64,000 nt of DNA from Roseburia_D yibonii. GTDB lineage: Bacteria; Bacillota; Clostridia; Lachnospirales; Lachnospiraceae. The notes under the pieces are model-generated. The model made no database searches and was not told the origin of the DNA. It saw only the letters and a list, made by a program, of their open reading frames with translations. Where the stretch lies: positions 1-64,000 of the forward strand of contig NZ_JACOQH010000002.1 of NCBI RefSeq assembly GCF_014297335.1, in the 5' to 3' direction. The position numbers and the translations under genes are program-made. Shown one piece after another: positions 35,432 to 44,320 of the stretch (its first letter is position 1; each line of letters opens with the position of its first letter).

Positions 35432-38400
35432 GTGGCAGAGGTGCGGAAACAAATAGAGGAACTCGCAAGGGGGAAGTTTGGACAGGGACGTCCGGTGCCG
35501 GAATTTTCGGCAGATAAAATAGAGCTGGAGATCCTGGAAGGACAGGAGGTATCCGGTACATTTACCATAAAAAGTTTAAATCATATCCCGATGCGCGGTG
35601 TGGTATATACCTCGGATACGCGTATGGAATGTCTGACGCCGCAGTTTGAAGGGACGGAAGTGACGATCCGTTACCAGTTCCACGGAGCAGGGCTGACCGA
35701 AGGCGATGTGGTCTGTGGAGAATTTTATGTCGTTGCGGAGGGCGGAGAGTATCATCTTGCCTATGAGGCGGATGTGACAAAACTTTATGCGGATTCGTCG
35801 ATCGGAAAGATAAAGAGCCTTGCGGATTTTACACGTCTTGCGAAAGAAAATTTTACGGAAGCCTGCAAGGTTTTTTCGTCTAAAAGTTTTCGCAACGTCT
35901 TGAAGAAAGAGCAGGTAAGGGAACGCCTTCTTTATGAGGGATTTGCAGAGCCGCCGTTTCTGCCGCAGAATGTGGAAGAATTTCTGGTCGGAACCGGGAA
36001 AAAGAGCAGTGTTCTGATTTCGCTTGACACGAAATATCAGGAATACTACGGAATCACGGAAGACATCAGAGGAAAGATCGAGTTAAAGAAAGACCAATGG
36101 GGCTATGTGGAGCTGGATGTAGACAGCGATGCGGATTTTCTGATCCCGGAGAAAAGAAAAGTCACAACAGCGGACTTTATCGGCAGCAGATGTCAGGTGT
36201 ATTACCGTATCCGTGCGGATAAATTGCATGCGGGCAGAAATTTTGCGCGCGTTACCTTAAAAAATACCAGTCAGGTGCAGTGCGTGGAGTTTTGCGTTTC
36301 TTCCGGGGAGCGGGAAAAACATATTTCACGGGAGCGGATGGAACTGGCGTCTTCGCGTGTGAAACTGGCGGAGCTTTATACCGATTATCGCCTAAAGCGG
36401 ATCGTGACCGGAGTGTGGGCATCGGAGTCGGTGCGTTTATTGCAGCATATGCAGGCATTAGAACCGGATCATGCGTGGTTTTCACTTATGCGGGCACAGG
36501 CGCTTTTGATCAACAGACAGAAACAGGAGGCACTCTGGATCCTTGAGGCTTATAAAAAAGAGGCGGAGGACACGGAGAGCCCGCAGTATGGCTACTATCT
36601 GTATCTGTGTACACTGGCGGAGCGGGAGCCTTCCTATGTCAGGAAAAACACGCAGCGTATCCAGGAGATCTTTCGCGAAAATCCGGACAACGACATCCTG
36701 TTCTGGGTACTTTTGTTTTTAAAAGAAGAATATCTGGATGATCCGGCGAAAAAACTCGCAGTGATAAAAGAGAGGATCGGGCAGGGAACGGCAAGCCCGT
36801 ATCTTTATCTGGAAGCGCTGTATTTGTATCAGCACGATCCGGGACTTGTCACATCACTCGAAGGTACCGAGCTTAAGATCCTGCGATGGGCGGCAGCAAA
36901 AAAGGCATTAAACAGGGAACTGGCAGTTACGATCATGAACCTCGCGGCGAACAAGCGGGTTTTTGATAAAAAGATATATGAACTTTTAAGTGAGGCATAC
37001 CGTTATTTTGACGGAAAAGAGATGCTTTCTGTTATCTGTTCGTATCTGATCAAGGGGCAGTGCTTTGTTCCGGATTATGTGGCGTGGTATGCGCGGGCGA
37101 TCCGGGAAGAATTACATATTACGAATCTGAACGAAGCATACATGATGTCACTGGATAAGCGGAGTATTGTCCGTATTCCGCGTCAGGTGCTGCTGTATTT
37201 TCAGTATGACAGCAGTATTTCAGATGAGCAGAAGGCGGTTTTATATGTAAATATCATCGCCAACCGGGAAAAAGAGCCGGGACTGTATGAGAATTACCGC
37301 AGGCAGATGGAACGATTTGCCATGCAGCAGATAAAAAAAGGCAGGATCAATGACAATCTGTCGGTGATCTATGAGGAAATGCTGGACGAGGGAATGCTCA
37401 CAAAGGAATTATCCGAGTCGCTCGCCCGCATTCTTTACATGAACAAACTGGTGTGCTTTTCACCGGATATCACGGGTGCGCTGGTGATCGAGCCGCAGTT
37501 AAGGCAGAAGATCCGTGTGGCATTTCAGGGAAACAGTGCATATGTTCCGTTGTTTTCGGGAGAATACGCAATCTTATTAGAAGACAGAAATGGACGGCGT
37601 TATACCTCGCTTTCCTACCAGCTTGAAAAGCTTATGCGGCCGGGACGCTATCTGCGGAAGTGTATGCGCTATGCGCCGGACCGGATCGAGTATGCGCTCG
37701 GATACCTTGCGGGAAAAGAAAATTTCTATGCCGTTGACGGGGAAGACGGTGCGCTTTTTTCGGTGCTTATGGATTCGGACGCGGTGGATAAAAGATATAA
37801 AGCGAAACTCATGCCAAGAGTGTTGGAGTACTATGTGATCCATGACATGGAAGAGGAACTTGAGCGGTATCTGAAAAAAACAGATGTTTCGTGGCTGGAT
37901 AAAAATGCCCGGAAATATGTCTTCTCCCTGCTGATGGAACGCAAGCTCTTTGAAGAGGCATACGATCTTTTGATCTCCTGTGGCAGTGAGCTCGCCGATC
38001 CTTCGAAACTGGTCGTACTGTGCAGTCACATGATAGAGACCGGGGATCATGAGGAGGATGAAGTTTTAGTCGGACTTGGCATGGAAGCACTGCGTGCCGG
38101 CAAATACAACGATGTTCTCCTTCGTTATCTCTGCCGTTATTATCACGGACCGACCAGACAGATGTATGAGCTGTGGGAGACAGCAAAGAAGTATGAGATC
38201 GAGGATCCGGAGTTGGAGGAGTGGATCCTGGTGCAGATGCTTTATACGACAGAGTTTGTGGAACACGCATCGGATCTCTTCCGGCAGTATGCGAAAAACG
38301 GAGGAGACCGCACGGTGCTGCTTGCATATTTTAATTACTTCGCGCAGCATTACTTTGTGGATGACATGGTGATCGATCCGGAGATCTTTCTGGAATTACA

Positions 38401-38998
38401 GGAAAAACTTCTGGAAAAAGAACCTCTGACCGACGCATGCAGACTTGCGGTTTTAAAACATCTTGCGTTTGAGCGGAAACTGCAGGAACAGGAAGAAAAA
38501 CTGGTCGATGCGCTGCTAGGAGAGTATACGGCAAGGGATATGTATTTTTCGTTTTACGAACGCTTTGACCGGAAGCTACAGCAGAAATATTTCTTCCAGG
38601 GGCAGACCTTCCTGGAATATCATACAGATGCGCAGGCAGAAGTGATCCTGCATTACGCGGTAGGCGAAGAAGAGTTTAAAGAAGAGAAAATGAAAGAAGT
38701 GTATGCGGGGATCTATGTAAGCCGTTTTATGCTGTTTTTCGGGGATTCCCTGCAGTACTATATCGAAGAGCGAAACGGAGAGCAGACAAGGATTACGGAG
38801 AGCGCGCAGATTACCAGACAGGACGTATACGGAGAGCAGGAAAAGGACAGTTATGAATTTTTAAACGCGATGCTTATGAACCTGACCCTGCAAAATTACG
38901 AGGAGTTAGAGCGGCTGGCACTTGCGTATGAGAAGAAGAAAGAATTTACAGAAAAGAATTTCCGGGTGATCACCGGGCAGAGAGGTGAAGGCAGATGA
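35432..38998 (+). CDS. DUF5717 family giant protein
   Basis: 1188 residues from GTG 35432 (a second GTG at 35441 is possible). The first 300 residues hold two beta-rich, immunoglobulin-like blocks (ELEILEGQEVSGTFTIKSLN and similar). The rest is a long helical-repeat solenoid full of Leu/Tyr-rich helices. No signal peptide and no membrane helix, so cytoplasmic. I recognise it as DUF5717, which I associate with Lachnospiraceae and relatives and for which I know no function. It overlaps the DUF5716 gene by four bases and heads a four-gene operon. Confidence 0.8.
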   Translation: MAEVRKQIEELARGKFGQGRPVPEFSADKIELEILEGQEVSGTFTIKSLNHIPMRGVVYTSDTRMECLTPQFEGTEVTIRYQFHGAGLTEGDVVCGEFYVVAEGGEYHLAYEADVTKLYADSSIGKIKSLADFTRLAKENFTEACKVFSSKSFRNVLKKEQVRERLLYEGFAEPPFLPQNVEEFLVGTGKKSSVLISLDTKYQEYYGITEDIRGKIELKKDQWGYVELDVDSDADFLIPEKRKVTTADFIGSRCQVYYRIRADKLHAGRNFARVTLKNTSQVQCVEFCVSSGEREKHISRERMELASSRVKLAELYTDYRLKRIVTGVWASESVRLLQHMQALEPDHAWFSLMRAQALLINRQKQEALWILEAYKKEAEDTESPQYGYYLYLCTLAEREPSYVRKNTQRIQEIFRENPDNDILFWVLLFLKEEYLDDPAKKLAVIKERIGQGTASPYLYLEALYLYQHDPGLVTSLEGTELKILRWAAAKKALNRELAVTIMNLAANKRVFDKKIYELLSEAYRYFDGKEMLSVICSYLIKGQCFVPDYVAWYARAIREELHITNLNEAYMMSLDKRSIVRIPRQVLLYFQYDSSISDEQKAVLYVNIIANREKEPGLYENYRRQMERFAMQQIKKGRINDNLSVIYEEMLDEGMLTKELSESLARILYMNKLVCFSPDITGALVIEPQLRQKIRVAFQGNSAYVPLFSGEYAILLEDRNGRRYTSLSYQLEKLMRPGRYLRKCMRYAPDRIEYALGYLAGKENFYAVDGEDGALFSVLMDSDAVDKRYKAKLMPRVLEYYVIHDMEEELERYLKKTDVSWLDKNARKYVFSLLMERKLFEEAYDLLISCGSELADPSKLVVLCSHMIETGDHEEDEVLVGLGMEALRAGKYNDVLLRYLCRYYHGPTRQMYELWETAKKYEIEDPELEEWILVQMLYTTEFVEHASDLFRQYAKNGGDRTVLLAYFNYFAQHYFVDDMVIDPEIFLELQEKLLEKEPLTDACRLAVLKHLAFERKLQEQEEKLVDALLGEYTARDMYFSFYERFDRKLQQKYFFQGQTFLEYHTDAQAEVILHYAVGEEEFKEEKMKEVYAGIYVSRFMLFFGDSLQYYIEERNGEQTRITESAQITRQDVYGEQEKDSYEFLNAMLMNLTLQNYEELERLALAYEKKKEFTEKNFRVITGQRGEGR

Positions 38999-40230
38999 CG
39001 GAAGAAAAACTCTATATCGGCATGGACATCGGGAAAAACCATGTGCTGGTAAGTTGTTTTACCGAAGGAAACAGAGAGCCGGAAACCTTAAGTACGATCG
39101 CAGGCAGTGAGCAGTACCAGATCCCAATGGCGCTTTACAAAAAAAGAGGGATCGGACAGTGGTATTTTGGCAGGGAGGCACTCGAACGCCAGAATGCGGA
39201 CGCGGGTGGCGGAACGCTCATACAGGATCTCTGGGAGCAGGCGAAAGCGGGCAGCGTGATACGGATCGAAGACGTGGATTACCGGGCGATGGATCTGTTG
39301 GCGGTATTTTTCCGGAAAGTGCTCATGCTGCCGAGAAGATATAAGGGGCAGATGAAGATCCATCTGCTGGGACTTACCGTGGAAGACCTGGACGCGGAAA
39401 AAGTAAAGATGCTGAAAGAGATCATGAAAAAACTGGGGATCCAGAAGGAACAGTTTTTTATGATGGATCACAGCGAGAGCTTTTACTATTACGCACTCAG
39501 TCAGAAAAAAGAACTCTGGCTGCATGATGTGGTTCTGTTTTCCGGTGAAAATGACAGGCTGTGGAGCTGTGTGCTTTCCAGAAATGAAAACACGACGCCA
39601 CAGATCGTCACACTGCTCAAAAAAGAGTATGGGAGATTAAGCGGGGATCGTGACCTTGAATTTTCGGAATATATCAAAGAAGTGTTTCAGGGAAGGATCA
39701 TATCCTGCAGTTATCTGGTCGGAGATGGTTTCGAGGGAGACTGGATGAAACAGTCTGTACGCATGCTGTGCAGTGGGAGACGGGCGTTTTTCGGTAAAAA
39801 TCTGTATACAAAGGGCGTGTGCTATGCCGCCGGTGTGCGGGATGGATATTTCCACTGGCCGTTTGTGTATATCGGGGAGCATGAATTAAAGTATAATGTG
39901 AGCATAAAGGTTCGAACCGGAGAGGGGATCTCATTTTATTCGCTGCTTTCAGCCGGAGAAAGCTGTTTTGAGGCGGAAAAAGAATGTGAAGTGATCCTGG
40001 ATGACGCGCCACGGGTTGATTTCTGGCTGCAGTATCCGGAGAGTGGAGAGGCGAAGGTGGAGACACTGGAACTGACGGATCTGCCGGAGTGTCCGGCAAA
40101 GACCAAGCGTTTGCGGATCACGTTAAAGCCACTTTCGGATCAGAAAATACAGGTGAGTATCAAAGATCTCGGATTTGGAGAGATCCGGAAAAGCTCGGAC
40201 AAGGTTTTTTTGTATACCCTGAAGATGTGA
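38995..40230 (+). CDS. DUF5716 family protein with Hsp70/actin-like ATPase fold
   Basis: 411 residues. The N-terminus YIGMDIGKNHVLVSCF resembles the phosphate-1 loop of Hsp70/actin ATPases (compare GIDLGTTNSCVAV), and LYKKRGIGQWYFGREAL resembles the Hsp70 strand that leads to 'vG..A'. The C-terminal part is beta-rich, like a substrate-binding domain. I recognise DUF5716, a partner of DUF5717. Activity is inferred from motif likeness only. Translationally coupled to its neighbour upstream. Confidence 0.7.
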   Translation: MTEEKLYIGMDIGKNHVLVSCFTEGNREPETLSTIAGSEQYQIPMALYKKRGIGQWYFGREALERQNADAGGGTLIQDLWEQAKAGSVIRIEDVDYRAMDLLAVFFRKVLMLPRRYKGQMKIHLLGLTVEDLDAEKVKMLKEIMKKLGIQKEQFFMMDHSESFYYYALSQKKELWLHDVVLFSGENDRLWSCVLSRNENTTPQIVTLLKKEYGRLSGDRDLEFSEYIKEVFQGRIISCSYLVGDGFEGDWMKQSVRMLCSGRRAFFGKNLYTKGVCYAAGVRDGYFHWPFVYIGEHELKYNVSIKVRTGEGISFYSLLSAGESCFEAEKECEVILDDAPRVDFWLQYPESGEAKVETLELTDLPECPAKTKRLRITLKPLSDQKIQVSIKDLGFGEIRKSSDKVFLYTLKM

Positions 40231-40240
40231 GGAAAACAGG

Positions 40241-41005
40241 ATGGGAGAATTGATCTTATGCCGCGGAACGCTGGCGGCTGTGCCGTATTTTTTGGAAAGT
40301 ATAGCGGTAAACATATATTCGCTGGAGGAACTGGCGTGGTGCATGGATCAGCACGCGGAACTGACAGGGATAGACATTTATAAAGAATCCTTTGCCGGCT
40401 GGGTAAAAGAGGAACTGGGGCTGGCAGATGAGGGACAGACGCTCTTTGATCTGCTTGCCGGGAAAAAGGATATGGCAGAGTTTACGGATACGGTTTTAAA
40501 AATGGTGTCGTATCTGGATGAGGAACAGAGAAGACGTGTCTTGGCCAGAATAAAAGCATATGAAGACAAAAGCCTGTTTGAGCAGGAAATTTTAAAAGCA
40601 GACAGGTTTCTTATGAGCGGAAAATATAAAAGCAGCATCCGGGCATATGAGCCGCTCACGGAGCATGTGCCGGAGAACCGGAGAGAAGAAGTGCTGCTTG
40701 GCAGAGTATGGCATAACATGGGAACGGCATACGCAAGGCTTTTCATGTTCGCGCGCGCCGGGGAATGTTATGAGAAAGCATATGCAAAAAATGAGGAGCA
40801 GGAATCCGCAGAAGCGGCGCTGCTCTCACGCGCATGTCTGGAGGAAGACTTTAAGAAAGAACCGCAGGATAAAAAGTTTTTAGAACAATGGCAGAAAATA
40901 CAGGAAACAAAGAAAAACGGGGATGTCAGAGGCTATGAAGCTCTGTTGTTTGGGATGATGGAACAGTGGAAACAGGAGTACAGGAAGGCGGCAGAAGACA
41001 GATGA
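40241..41005 (+). CDS. Tetratricopeptide-like protein of the DUF5716 cluster
   Basis: 254 residues. The second half contains TPR-like helix pairs (NMGTAYARLFMFARAGECYE is a good TPR core). The first 100 residues are helical without a clear family. Eleven bases after DUF5716, and its end overlaps the next gene by four bases. Probably a scaffold or adaptor for the Hsp70-like protein. Confidence 0.7.
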   Translation: MGELILCRGTLAAVPYFLESIAVNIYSLEELAWCMDQHAELTGIDIYKESFAGWVKEELGLADEGQTLFDLLAGKKDMAEFTDTVLKMVSYLDEEQRRRVLARIKAYEDKSLFEQEILKADRFLMSGKYKSSIRAYEPLTEHVPENRREEVLLGRVWHNMGTAYARLFMFARAGECYEKAYAKNEEQESAEAALLSRACLEEDFKKEPQDKKFLEQWQKIQETKKNGDVRGYEALLFGMMEQWKQEYRKAAEDR

Positions 41006-42153
41006 AACTATTTCGAAAGAGAAAAAAAGCAGAAAACGTAGAGATCAGGGAAAATGTGATAGCAGAAGAAATGCCGGAAGGCGGGGATCAGCCGGGAAAC
41101 CGGATGCTGGATGAATGTGAGCAGATGATCGAGGCGGCAAAGGCATTGGAGGATACTAAGTCGGAGTACAAAGTGGTCACTTCCTATCTGAATGACATAC
41201 AGCTGCTTGAGGATATGTCGGAGGAAGAGATGGCGGAGATCCGGCAGGCGGCGGAAAATGTAGTGGCACTCGGAAATACCAGAACCGAATACATGAAGAC
41301 GGAAAAAAAGATCAACGATGCACAGTTCCGGCAGATGCAGCGGGAAGAAGACGAGATACCGGATGCGATCAGACGCCTGGAATCCAGCGAAGCATATCAG
41401 GCAGCCGTAACACGGGATATGCGGTATCTGGAATCGGAAAAAACGAAATGGGTGTACAATGCGGAAGCGCTGCGCGACGAGCAGAATTTCCTGCGAAAAC
41501 TTTCCATTATCCTGTTTTCTGTGGCGGTTATCGTGTTTGCGGTACTTTTGGTACTGCAGTCGATCTTTGCGGTGAATACCCAGTGGATCTGGATGCTCTT
41601 TTTATTCGCGGCGGGTGTCTGCGCGTTTTTGATCTATCACCGGGAACAGAATAACGCGGAAGAGATCAGACAGTCCGATAGAAACAGAAATCACGCGATC
41701 ACGCTGTTAAACAAGATGAAGATCAAATATGTCAATGCGACCAATGCGGTGGACTATGCCTGCGAGAAATATCATGTGAAAAATTCTTATGAATTTAACC
41801 AGATCTGGGAAGAATACAAAGAGGCGGTGGAAGAGAGGGAAAAATTCCAGCAGCTGAATGAAGAACTGGATTTTTACAACGCGAAATTACTGCGGGCACT
41901 GCGCAGCTATCGGCTTTATGATACAAAAGTCTGGCTGGATCAGGCAAAGGCGCTCGTAGATCCGAGAGAGATGGTGGAGATCAAGCATGATCTGATCGAA
42001 CGCAGGCAGAAACTTCGCGCAAAAATAGAAAATGATACAAGATCCTTAAAGGATAAGCGCAAAAATACAGAGCGTATGCTGGTGGATTATCCGGGAGATA
42101 CGGCGGATATCCGGGAAATCTTAAATTCCATCGACCGGCTCGGCGGCCTCTAG
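41002..42153 (+). CDS. Membrane-anchored coiled-coil protein of the DUF5716 cluster
   Basis: 383 residues from ATG 41002, which overlaps the previous stop. Two membrane helices lie at about residues 170-215 (LSIILFSVAVIVFAVLLVL and WIWMLFLFAAGVCAFLIY). They are flanked on both sides by long charged coiled coils, so the bulk of both ends is cytoplasmic. It could tether the complex to the membrane. No family name known to me. Confidence 0.7.
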   Translation: MKLFRKRKKAENVEIRENVIAEEMPEGGDQPGNRMLDECEQMIEAAKALEDTKSEYKVVTSYLNDIQLLEDMSEEEMAEIRQAAENVVALGNTRTEYMKTEKKINDAQFRQMQREEDEIPDAIRRLESSEAYQAAVTRDMRYLESEKTKWVYNAEALRDEQNFLRKLSIILFSVAVIVFAVLLVLQSIFAVNTQWIWMLFLFAAGVCAFLIYHREQNNAEEIRQSDRNRNHAITLLNKMKIKYVNATNAVDYACEKYHVKNSYEFNQIWEEYKEAVEEREKFQQLNEELDFYNAKLLRALRSYRLYDTKVWLDQAKALVDPREMVEIKHDLIERRQKLRAKIENDTRSLKDKRKNTERMLVDYPGDTADIREILNSIDRLGGL

Positions 42154-42163
42154 GATGCACAAA

Positions 42164-42213
42164 ATCCCTTCTTTTTCATATGGTATAAAGAATGAAAAAG
42201 GAGGGATCTTTTT
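42164..42213 (+). terminator. Terminator hairpin that also covers the cotJA ribosome site
   Basis: ATCCCTTCTTTTTCAT (42164-42179) pairs with ATGAAAAAGGAGGGAT (42192-42207), 16 bp with one G-U pair; CTTTTTG follows. The right arm contains the AGGAGGG ribosome site of cotJA. Read-through transcripts from upstream would end or be untranslatable, while a start within the loop would free the site. Confidence 0.75.
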
Positions 42214-42215
42214 GT

Positions 42216-42374
42216 ATGGAAAACGATAGTTGCAAAGACCAGGTTGTCGCGATGGCATATGTGCCGTGGCAGAATTTCTATAAGGTGTATGAGCCGGAAA
42301 AAGCACTGATGATCGGAACGATTTTTCCGGAACTGAATAAGCCGTTTCTCGGAAGGAGGATGGAAAGAAAATGA
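42216..42374 (+). CDS. cotJA: Spore coat protein CotJA
   Basis: 52 residues from ATG 42216, chosen for AGGAGGG about 10 bases upstream. The motif VAMAYVPWQNFYKVYEPEKA is characteristic of CotJA, a small inner-coat protein. First gene of the cotJABC operon, which in Bacillus subtilis is transcribed by sigma-E in the mother cell. Overlaps cotJB by four bases. Confidence 0.9.
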   Translation: MENDSCKDQVVAMAYVPWQNFYKVYEPEKALMIGTIFPELNKPFLGRRMERK

Positions 42375-42673
42375 ACCAGACCATGAACCGGAATCCGAAC
42401 AGAGCAGGGAATGCGGCACAGATGAAAAGACAGCAGCTGTACGCGTACATTACAAAGATCAGCTTTGCGGTAAATGATATCACACTGTATCTGGATACAC
42501 ATCCGGAGGATACGGACGCGATCAGTTATTTCAATCATTATAAAAAACTGAGGGAAGAGGCGCTGCGCGAATACGCGAGATTGTACGGACCGCTCACGGT
42601 GGATCTCGCCACGCCGGAGTGTACCTTTGACTGGGCATCCATGCCGCTGCCATGGGAAGGAGGAGCTTGCTAA
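42371..42673 (+). CDS. cotJB: Spore coat protein CotJB
   Basis: 100 residues. The segment LYAYITKISFAVNDITLYLD and the C-terminal TFDWASMPLPWEGG identify CotJB, which is needed with CotJA and CotJC for coat assembly. Its stop (TAATG) overlaps the cotJC start by one base. Confidence 0.92.
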   Translation: MNQTMNRNPNRAGNAAQMKRQQLYAYITKISFAVNDITLYLDTHPEDTDAISYFNHYKKLREEALREYARLYGPLTVDLATPECTFDWASMPLPWEGGAC

Positions 42674-42786
42674 TGTGGAATTATGAAAAGAGATTGCAGT
42701 ATCCGGTAAAGATCACAAATCCAAACCCGAAGATCGCACAGTGTATCTTGAGTCAGTATGGAGGACTGTATTACCGTAAGATATAA
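42673..42786 (+). pseudogene. cotJC: cotJC 5' fragment, interrupted by prophage
   Basis: 37 codons. The first 31 residues (MWNYEKRLQYPVKITNPNPK, then the segment ending SQYGG) match the start of CotJC, a manganese-catalase-like coat protein of about 190 residues. After SQYGG the frame continues for only six unrelated residues to a stop at 42784. The ribosome signal and coupling to cotJB are intact. The recombinase gene of a prophage begins 48 bases beyond the stop. The 3' part of cotJC should lie past the other end of the prophage. Confidence 0.88.
42754..42768. other. Candidate attL crossover site within cotJC
   Basis: The codons for Gln-Tyr-Gly-Gly (42754-42765) are the last that fit CotJC. 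Large serine recombinases exchange strands at a two-base core inside about 40-50 bp, so the core is expected here. The exact dinucleotide cannot be fixed without the right junction. Confidence 0.6.
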
Positions 42787-42787
42787 C

Positions 42788-42829
42788 AATAGCTGAACCC
42801 GCATATTAGCAGGGATTCAGCTATTTTTT
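42788..42829. terminator. Hairpin terminator between cotJC fragment and recombinase
   Basis: AATAGCTGAACCC pairs with GGGATTCAGCTATT (one-base bulge); a T run follows on the + strand and an A run precedes the stem less cleanly on the other. It separates the convergent cotJ and recombinase transcripts. Confidence 0.75.
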
Positions 42830-42833
42830 GGTA

Positions 42834-44315
42834 TCATCCAAGATAAAAAACATATTCAAAAGACATATTTTCCTTGTCAAATGTGATCGATTCGCAGATG
42901 CTCCGTATAGCAGATGCTTTTTTCTCCGTATCAGCGCCGGATTTTAAAATGTCATATACGTTGCGACATCGCAAGAGCATTTTTTTCTGCAGAGCAGCAG
43001 TGTCTACGATGGCGGGAGAGGAAAGGGCATCTATTTTTTCCTGGATCTGACCGCGATCCTTTTCAATCAAACGCTTGTTAGCTTTGTATTCTTCCAGTGT
43101 ATCAATACCGTCAATATAAGCCGCCTTAATACGCTGTTCTTTTTTCTCCAGATTGGCAAGCTCTTTCTGCAGGAAGGGCAACTGGGAACCCGCAGTATCC
43201 GTTGCACTGGCCGAGTAATTAAAATCGACATAGCCGGTAGCAATGATATTTTCCAAAACCTCAAAGACATTCTCCTCAACCTTCAGCTGGGAAACCGAAC
43301 AGGAATTGCGATGCTGTCCTTTGGCATATTTGTAGCACTGGAAATTTCCGATTCCAGACTTACTGCGCTTATCTTCCACATAGACAAGATTTGTTCCGCA
43401 GAATCCACATTTCAGGACGCCACACAGCCAGTGCTTGGAATGGCAGATGCCTTTTCTGCGGACAGGGCGAAACTCACGGTCGATCCGGTCGTTGACAGCA
43501 TTGAACATTTCTTCGCTTATGAGTGGAGCATGCTGACCGTCAACGATGATGATATCTTCCGGATCATTTTCAACGTAGGAGCTGTGCTTTGCGCGGTTCC
43601 AGCGTATCTTTCCGATATAAAACGGATTGCGGAGGATATATTTGACTACGCGGAGTTCGAAAGGGTTTCCGCGACGTGTCCGCAGTCCGGAATCGTTCAA
43701 ACCGCGAGCTATAGTGGAAAAGTCAGATCCCGCGTTGTATTCCTGAAAAATTCTTCGCACGATCTGCGCCTCCTGCTCGTTGATGGTCGGAACTTCACCG
43801 AGGTGAGAATCATATCCGAGAGGGGCAGTAGCCTGATACCCGCCGCGCAGTGCCTTTTCGGTCATCCCGCGCCTTACCTCGGAGGAAAGGTTGATGGAGT
43901 AATATTCATCCATCCATTCGATGATCCTCTCGATCAGGGATCCAAACGGACCGTCAATGATCGGTTCGGATATGCTGACAACATCAATATTTTTCTTGCG
44001 GAGCAGAGATTTGTAAAGGATGGATTCATCTTGATTCCGGGCAAACCTCGAAAACTTCCAGACGAGGATCACGTCATAGGGATGTTCCTTTGATTTCGCA
44101 AGCGCGATCATCTGCTGAAACATGGGACGTTTGTCAGCCTTTTTGCCGGAGATACCATTTTCAACAAAGATATCCTTATCCGACAATAGGATCCCGTTCT
44201 TTTTTGCATAGTCAATTATAAGACGACGCTGCGCATCCGGAGAGAGCTCCTCTTGCTTGTCGGTGGACACACGGATGTATGCGGCACCGGATTTTAAAGT
44301 TTGTGTTTTGCTCAT
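42834..44315 (-). CDS. Large serine recombinase (phage integrase)
   Basis: 493 residues from ATG 44315 (AGGTGA 9 bases upstream); a GTG at 44324 is an alternative start. Resolvase-type catalytic domain (1-150) with the active serine in AYIRVSTDKQ. Recombinase domain follows (about 165-275), then a zinc ribbon (CGVLKCGFCGTNL with distal Cys) and a coiled-coil motif (about 380-450). It should integrate the phage into cotJC and, with a directionality factor, excise it. It overlaps the hicB stop, so the two are translationally coupled. Confidence 0.93.
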   Translation of the reverse strand: MSKTQTLKSGAAYIRVSTDKQEELSPDAQRRLIIDYAKKNGILLSDKDIFVENGISGKKADKRPMFQQMIALAKSKEHPYDVILVWKFSRFARNQDESILYKSLLRKKNIDVVSISEPIIDGPFGSLIERIIEWMDEYYSINLSSEVRRGMTEKALRGGYQATAPLGYDSHLGEVPTINEQEAQIVRRIFQEYNAGSDFSTIARGLNDSGLRTRRGNPFELRVVKYILRNPFYIGKIRWNRAKHSSYVENDPEDIIIVDGQHAPLISEEMFNAVNDRIDREFRPVRRKGICHSKHWLCGVLKCGFCGTNLVYVEDKRSKSGIGNFQCYKYAKGQHRNSCSVSQLKVEENVFEVLENIIATGYVDFNYSASATDTAGSQLPFLQKELANLEKKEQRIKAAYIDGIDTLEEYKANKRLIEKDRGQIQEKIDALSSPAIVDTAALQKKMLLRCRNVYDILKSGADTEKKASAIRSICESITFDKENMSFEYVFYLG

Positions 44316-44320
44316 GGTAA

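Noticed and set aside
42673..42786. cotJC fragment as a complete small gene
   Set aside because: The 31 matching residues are only the N-terminus of a protein of about 190 residues, and the six extra residues are unrelated.
43311..44093. 260-codon + strand frame opposite the recombinase
   Set aside because: It lies antisense to a clear recombinase with catalytic motifs and has no ribosome site or known domain.
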